A DNA stretch of 64,000 nt from Stemphylium vesicarium (taxonomy: Eukaryota; Ascomycota; Dothideomycetes; Pleosporales; Pleosporaceae). Positions 58,236 to 64,000 of this stretch are shown piece by piece. The first letter of the stretch is position 1. The number at the start of each line of letters is the position of its first letter. Under the pieces are notes generated by a model. The model was not told the DNA's origin. It worked only from the letters and a program-made list of their open reading frames with translations, and searched no databases. Both the position numbers and the translations under genes were made by a program. The stretch is from the NCBI GenBank assembly GCA_004380135.1, contig QXCR01000118.1:1-64000 (forward strand). The letters run 5' to 3'.

Positions 58236-59993
58236 CGTGGGCAACTTGGGAAAGTAAAGATCTGGTTACGGGGCTACGCAGCTGTACCACCTCCCAAAGT
58301 ATATGTACTTTGCCATCCCTACACATGGCGGTTCAAAAACATCCGATTTCCTTGCACACACATGCATGCCGACCTCGCAACCGGCATACAGCATTTCCCA
58401 ATGCACCCTCATTTATCGCAGATCGCGTCTGAATCTCCAGATATCAACCAAACATCGTTTTCTTTGAACCTAATCTCTTATCGTGATCCCTGCAGCGGCA
58501 TTGCGCCAAAGACCCGAGATCTCTCACTTCCATCGAACGTGGCATAGCTGGATCTTTGCTTCCGGGGGGCAGTTGCGAAAGCCAAGCGCATTAGTTGCAA
58601 TAGAGGGCAATACAGGAGGTTGGTAATGTGCCGACGTGATGATGTCAGTAGAGATAGGAGGATGAGTGATAACGGCTTCCCGTTCGCTTGGACCGCGCTA
58701 GACGGGGTTAGGAAGGTGGTGTGGTTGGAGGGGAAGGAGGGGTTTGCAACGTCGAAGGCCCGCGGACTTATGCATCCCAGCCGGATATAACAGAGTCTCG
58801 GAGAAGACTTGAAAATACTGCGGGTTAGAGATCGAGACTTCAGAGTTACTCAGAAAGCCATAGACGGCTCCAATAATGTTATTGGTGTTCAACCGTGGCA
58901 TTTCAAGGCGTCTCAGCTGTTGTTGCTACAGAACAGCATACAACTGGTTCCTGAAATAAAGGATCAGGCTTAAGGAACTAAATTCTGTGAGGCGTGACCG
59001 CCAGGTATATCCATGACGGATTAAATATATGCGAAGGATACCTTACTCACTGCGCGGCTGGGTCAACCTTGGCATTGAATGCAGCATCCTCTACTGGGAA
59101 ATAATTCCTAGCGTTCCCCGGTGTGATCCGGGTAATCGACAGTGCCTTGAAGCGGTCGTGAGGAGTGAAGGCCTGACGGCGACGATAATGGGAACGTAGT
59201 GCTGAGTTGACGCTGCATGGTTTCCGAACTGTGGAATGTGACCAGAGAGGAAGCTGAGATCACATGGCAAATTTCATTTCAGATAGTCCGGCCATGCATC
59301 CGCTCCTGTACCGAGAAAATTGGTGCTAGGACGTACTTTTCATGGGAACACTGCCAATTGAAGCAGATTTCTTGCTGCAAAAGCCTTCAACCGTCCATAA
59401 ACATGCAGTCTCCGATCCCTTTCATGATCGGGATGATCAAGCTCTTTGCTCCCGTTTCGGCTAGTTTGGTGCTACTGCTCAGTGGCCACTTCTGCAGATC
59501 CCACATAGGCGCTCGTTTCCAGGCCTTTGGACGTGCGCGAGGCCCTTCAGGCCTCTTCATCGTAAAATGCATCGTTTCGCTGGCAGGTGTCCTTCCCTTG
59601 GACCCATCCGCGAACGGCGGCAATTCTGAATGTTGTGTGAAGCAACATTCTGGGGAAGTTGGTCGTTTTAGTTCCAAGAGCGAAACCTTTATGGGGACTG
59701 GATGCAGCCACCGGTGTTCCACGCAAGGTTCAAGAAGTCGCCGCGATGTGGCTATCTACGAGATGACGCGAACCGCCGAATTTCCGTATGTTACGATGGA
59801 TGGGCCGATGGGACGAATCGCGAAAGAGAAAGTTTGATATAGGCGGGTCAACGCAGAAATTCCATTAGGGTTGTAGGAGGCGTATTCTTGCCGCATGCGC
59901 TAGGAGGCGAGCCGAACTTCAACAACAGGATCTGGATGGTATGAACCAGCCACATGGATGCATGTATGATTCTCAAGCCCGTTCGTGGGGTTT
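58236..59993. other. Intergenic, no supported gene
   Basis: About 1.76 kb. A 206-codon plus-strand frame (59217-59837) overlaps a 111-codon minus-strand frame. Neither has recognisable domains or supported splice sites, so neither is annotated. Confidence 0.4.
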
Positions 59994-61277
59994 TCAAACG
60001 TCATCCTCCCCTCGTTTGAAACTGTGTTCGCTCTCAGCTCCGCCTTCACTTACCGTCTTGTCAACGATATCCTCTTGGCTTTCATGTATCGTTGTCGCAA
60101 TGCCCGTGATATCATGCACAGTTCTCTTCTTGCCCTTGCGATCGATATGCGAAAGGCGCAGGTTGGAGGGTAAAGCGTTGCCGGAGCTAGCATGCGATGG
60201 CTTAGCATAAGAGACGGCTTTCTTTGCTCTCGTGAAGAATGGTTTCAGGATGGGAAAATTGACAGCGACGATACCGACGAACTGCTTTTGTGTTAGCAAG
60301 TGGGAGATGCATCGTTTGAATGTAGCAAACCTACCGTTTCGCGAATCGACCATATGGTACCGACGTTGATTTGGGATACATCTTGCAGACAGAGTATGCA
60401 TCGCAGAAGCGTCGCGGTCATGATGAAGATACCGGTGCACAGCCAGAAAGCGTACAGTGTCTTCTTTCGTATAGGCAACTGGACGTTCCATAGAAGAGGT
60501 AGCGGGATGTAGAGAATCATGAGATCGGTCCTTTGGGAAGACGATCAGTATGGTCGTCCAGCCAAGACGGGTAGTATGGTGGGACTCCTTACGTTATGTT
60601 GGTGACTACTAGGGCCAAGTACTTCGAAATGTTCAGGGCACAATCGTCGCCAGGGTACGGGTATACCTGCCATAGCCGAGGCATCGGGTGGCAATGTGTA
60701 AGGAAGACCAAGATGGTCGCAATGTATCCCGCAACGCAGACGGCACCGGTGACTCTGACGAGGTTTTGTTGCTGGAGATTGAGGCTGTTTCTGTTAGTAT
60801 GCGTAAATGTCAGGAAGTAGAGGTTTCCATACGTGAGCCTCCTGTAGAAGAAGAGCATGCAACCTTTGACTGAAATTCACTTCGTTAACATGAGAACATG
60901 TGGTTAATTTCAAGTCAAAGCATGCATATGCCGTGAACTAGATAGTAGGGTAGGAAGTACATACGGCACCAAATCAGGGTAGTGTATAGTATCCACCCAG
61001 CAAGCAGACACTTGCTACCAACCACGATACGTTGGGTCTGCTCAGGTGTGAGCGTCAAGGCGACTTCGTCGCTCATGCCTGTGATGGAGCCGAATTGACC
61101 GATCAGCTCTAGCATGACAAGTTCCGCAGTGAAGAAGAAGACACTTAGTACAGCGAAGTAGTCGTCTCCATCCCAGTTTATACCAACCTGCCAACAGCGC
61201 GCGGTGATACGAGCAAGCAGGATGATCATGCCCACTGCATACTCGGTCCACGCCTCGGTCGTGAAGGGGTTATACAT
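59994..61277 (-). CDS. Fungal rhodopsin-domain (PTH11-like) membrane protein
   Basis: Exons 61277-60965, 60869-60833, 60790-60593, 60530-60335 and 60284-59994 give 344 aa. About six or seven hydrophobic helices are seen. The family hallmarks are present: DDYFAVLSVFFFTAEL after helix 2, LIWCLKGCMLFFYRRLT (split by two introns around a 37-nt exon), a CHP...W...YP-x-DDC loop, LMILYIPLPLLW, and SIRETQFVGIVAVNFPILKPFF. The tail is polar and basic. Pth11-type proteins act as surface sensors in pathogens; most members of this large family have no known ligand. It appears to lack the usual first helix, so a further upstream exon is possible. Confidence 0.85.
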
Positions 61278-62414
61278 GATGGTGAAGCCGGCGTCAAGAG
61301 CTCGGAGAACTGGTTGACCAATGCTAACGTCCTTTATACTCCAAGTTTTCCTGACGCCGCGTGAATGAAAAAAGCAAGCATGTGGCTAGATCTGACGTTG
61401 ATGATGACGAGTTATGGCGTGGCGGGGGTCGAATGTCTTGGAAAAAGCATCAACGAGAAAAGAAGCATGCGCAAATACACATGAATGGTGGCGAGAAGCT
61501 TCAGATGCAATTGAAGCGCTGGTGCACGTCGGACCGTCGCGTTGCCGCAGAAAGTGCTTAACCTTGTCGGACCTTCTCGCAGCTGCAGGGGCGTGCGAGG
61601 CCCACAGGATTGTGATCGTGAAGGGAAAGGGCCGATAAATAAGGTCACAAAGCCGTGCTCATTGGTCCTTGGGTTCTTTGATAACATTATTCGATATTTT
61701 TGTCCGGTATTATTGTTCGACGTTATTGTGACACCGTTGTTAACAAAGGTAATTGGTAGCCTAAAAATAAGTGTTGAGGGTGAAATATTGATATGCTGGT
61801 GTTGGGGGCGTTTCGTTCATTGTTCGACTAATTGCCAGCTCAAGATAGCTCCTCATTCCTTCTGTTGATGCAGTGGATGCTGAGGGTTCGCACTAGTCTT
61901 TCCACCGCTTAGCGCGATCAGATTGTTTTTTCCGATTTGCAGGGCGATGGGGATCTACGAATGGAAGTATGGTGCATACGTTGTTTGCTCTTCATCACAC
62001 CCCATACGACGACGTGGGTCTGGCAAACGCCATATCCTGCGATCAGAAGTTTGACGCCGTTGGACAGGCGAAGCGTTATTGCGACGCGATTGAGCTGCGA
62101 CAGCAGACCCTGATTGACTGACGATCGTCACTACGGGTACGGCCAAATGACAGGCCTAGCGCATTGCACGGCGCCATTCTCGCGACCTCGGGATGCTCCA
62201 CCGCTCACACTTGTCTAGCCGCAACCGCGTTCCGCGCCGCTCTATGAGCCGGCAGAAGCTTTGGAATGTGTGGAATATAAGAGGCTCAGCCGTGGCGCTG
62301 AGTGTATTTCGCGTGGCCCAGTACCGTTCTTTCTCTCTTGCATACGATAGTGAGAGAAAGCAACTCGAGATCTCCATTGCATTCCCATCGCAAGGGATAG
62401 AAGACAACCGCGCC
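61278..62414. other. Intergenic, AT-rich in the middle
   Basis: About 1.1 kb. The part around 61650-61800 is AT-rich with repeated TATTATTcga/TTATTGT words. An open frame precedes the next gene from 62193, but it has no conserved protein sequence until the ATG at 62415. Confidence 0.4.
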
Positions 62415-63503
62415 ATGCTTGAGTGCGCGATCCCACAGCACCTCCGCAGGGAGCGGAAATGCCCGGTCAACACCCCGCCAAACTATGTTCCGCCTTTCCC
62501 TGCATACTGTGCGCGGTTTCCGACTAAGATGGCCAACCTCGTTATAGCCATCATGGGGGTGCAATGCTCCCCTCCGTCAGGCTCCGACGCGACGAGCATC
62601 TCAAAGATCAAGGAATTTGCCAGCAATGCGCCGGATGCCTTGCGCCCGTCGTTCTGGGAGGTCACCGCTGTAACCGACAAGAAGGGTGCATATAATGTTG
62701 CCGTCATCGCGTATTGGCCAGGTGTGGACCTTCACAGGAAATGGCAAGCAGAATCTGGTTTCGATGCGTGGTGGCAGAGTCCGGATAGGGAGCATGATGG
62801 CCACGGTTGGTTTCAGGAAGTCCTGCGCCCCACTGTCGATCGCTTTGAGACCGTCTTCTCGAACCCCGAGCACCCAGAGGGGGCAGCCAATATGCAGGGA
62901 AAGATCTCTGGTGAGATGGAGGAGCATGCGTATTGGGGCAGTATGCGCGACCGACTTGCAGCTGCGCAAGACCAAGAGCTCAAGGGTTCCAAGTTGGGAT
63001 CCTCAAACGACAAAGTCAATGGGTCGCATGCGAACGGGAGCATGTCCAAGCGCGTCCGTGTACCTGGCAAGCAAAACCTCTGTGTGATCCGGTCAGGTCA
63101 AGATTGGTCCGACACACTACCCGAAGAGCGCAAGCTGTATCTCGAGACAATACACCCCGTGCTTGTCGAGGGCATGAACTTTTTGCGCGATGAGGGTCGT
63201 GACGTTGGCTGCTATGCAATGAATCTCTGGGATGTCGTCGAGCCCAAGTCGTTCGAGGCGAACCTGGAGAAGACTTTTGGACTAGGCTACTTTGACGATC
63301 TGGCCTCGCTGGAACACTGGAGCAAGAACCACCAGACTCATATCAACATTTTCGGAGGCTTCTTGATGTACGCGAAGAAGCTCAACAACGTTTTATCGTT
63401 GAGGCTGTTCCATGAGATTTATGTGTTGGAGCCTGACCAACAATTTTTCGAGTATGTCGGGTGCCATGAGGAGACGGGTATGATAAACGCGAAGCGATCT
63501 TGA
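62415..63503 (+). CDS. Haem-containing aldoxime dehydratase
   Basis: Single exon, 362 aa, matching phenylacetaldoxime dehydratase (OxdB/OxdFG type), which dehydrates aldoximes to nitriles using ferrous haem b. Conserved parts: MLECAIPQHL at the start, FPTKMANLVIAIMGVQ, FWEVTAVTDKKGAYNVAVIAYW, SGFDAWWQSPDRE, and EEHAYWGSMRDRLAAAQ. The C-terminal haem pocket contains NLWDVVEPKSFEANLEKTFGLGYFDDLASLEHWSKNHQTH, then LFHEIYVLEPDQQFFEYVGCHEETGM. His residues in the last two blocks are candidates for the axial and distal ligands. The frame is open 222 bases upstream, but MLEC is the conserved start. Such genes often neighbour a nitrilase; none is visible before the window ends. Confidence 0.92.
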   Translation: MLECAIPQHLRRERKCPVNTPPNYVPPFPAYCARFPTKMANLVIAIMGVQCSPPSGSDATSISKIKEFASNAPDALRPSFWEVTAVTDKKGAYNVAVIAYWPGVDLHRKWQAESGFDAWWQSPDREHDGHGWFQEVLRPTVDRFETVFSNPEHPEGAANMQGKISGEMEEHAYWGSMRDRLAAAQDQELKGSKLGSSNDKVNGSHANGSMSKRVRVPGKQNLCVIRSGQDWSDTLPEERKLYLETIHPVLVEGMNFLRDEGRDVGCYAMNLWDVVEPKSFEANLEKTFGLGYFDDLASLEHWSKNHQTHINIFGGFLMYAKKLNNVLSLRLFHEIYVLEPDQQFFEYVGCHEETGMINAKRS

Positions 63504-64000
63504 TGCAGCACTCGTGCGATCGCACAAATGGAAAGCGAAAATGCAATCGACTGTTTGGATCATGATCTCTTAGCGCAGAATATTATGAAGCAATTTCAGT
63601 GCTCTCGCATGGCTAGTTCGACTTTTGTACATTCAAATGATAGTGATGACACAGTCACGAATGCTTGCTTCTTCCATTACTCGCCTGGCGATGCGTTGTG
63701 TGTTTTCAGAAAACTGTACCGCGCGGTTGGAGCATCCACTCAACTCACTCTTGCGTCCTATGACGCCGACTCGACGGAAAATTTTGTTGGTCCAATCTTC
63801 GCATCTCAATACAATATGTGTAGTCAAGCCAATAACAGTGATGTTGAAGCAGTATGTAGCTGGTTTAAATGTCTGGGCGTCTGGCTGGTCACTTTCAGAA
63901 AGCCACTGCAAACAAGTGTCGTCATCCCACTTGCATAGACGTACTTCATCCCTCATCCAGATGGCAACAGGAAGGCGTCTCAAGCGCGAATTCACTTGTC
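63504..64000. other. 3' flank, no gene recognised
   Basis: About 500 bp to the window edge. Overlapping frames on both strands show no known domain; a gene continuing beyond the edge cannot be judged. Confidence 0.35.

Noticed and set aside
59217..59837. 206-codon open frame on the plus strand
   Set aside because: No domain, signal or conserved-looking composition; a comparable frame lies on the opposite strand, and there is no supported splice or promoter context.
1..64000. tRNA genes, CRISPR arrays or bacterial-type operons
   Set aside because: No convincing tRNA A/B box pair or cloverleaf was found by eye, and the eukaryotic, intron-bearing gene structure rules out the other two.

Overview
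The window is nuclear DNA of a filamentous ascomycete, most likely a plant-associated Dothideomycete (Pleosporales-like). Genes carry short GT-AG introns of about 50-100 bp (longest 218 bp). Core proteins are clearly fungal: Ada2, an Ypk1-type kinase and an RBM25/Snu71-like splicing factor. There is also a set of secreted plant-wall enzymes. The species call is inference. All exon joins below were worked out by hand from reading frame, splice signals and family conservation.

Left half (about 1-24 kb), mostly conserved genes. It opens with the 3' end of an unknown gene, then a degenerate Fungal_N/TPR gene (249-2655) lacking an ATG and carrying an in-frame TAG. Next come L-galactonate dehydratase (pectin sugar catabolism, minus), an RBM25/Snu71-like splicing factor (minus) head-to-head with mitochondrial ribosomal protein bS21 (plus), and a secretory membrane protein. 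Glucose-6-phosphate isomerase and the Ypk1-like kinase are both minus; the kinase is head-to-head with ADA2, which uses a GC-AG intron. A disordered nuclear-type protein, a DUF3176 membrane protein and an alcohol dehydrogenase relic follow.

Middle (about 23.7-43.4 kb). Two divergent paralogues share a domain and an identical intron position, and only one has a C-terminal HPD (J-like) motif. A secreted protein (27-29.3 kb) has Cys modules, each interrupted by a phase-0 intron at the same place. Then come an F-box-like gene with a long acidic insert, a GMC alcohol oxidase, a decayed copy of a GT90 glycosyltransferase, an aspartic-protease-like membrane protein with a one-base frameshift, the intact GT90 gene and an EamA transporter.

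Right part (about 43.9-64 kb), an accessory region. Pectin methylesterase, pectate lyase and cutinase lie within 9 kb. Together with L-galactonate dehydratase they cover pectin/cutin attack and one cytosolic galacturonate step. Between them are a 128-bp hAT-type MITE with an 8-bp target duplication, an amidase-signature pseudogene and a scytalone-dehydratase-like gene stopped by a TAG. A Dal5-type MFS transporter, a fungal rhodopsin-domain (PTH11-like) protein and a haem aldoxime dehydratase complete the window.

No tRNA, rRNA, CRISPR array or autonomous transposon was recognised. The strongest leads for something undescribed are the exon-modular Cys-repeat secreted protein and the divergent HPD/non-HPD paralogue pair.
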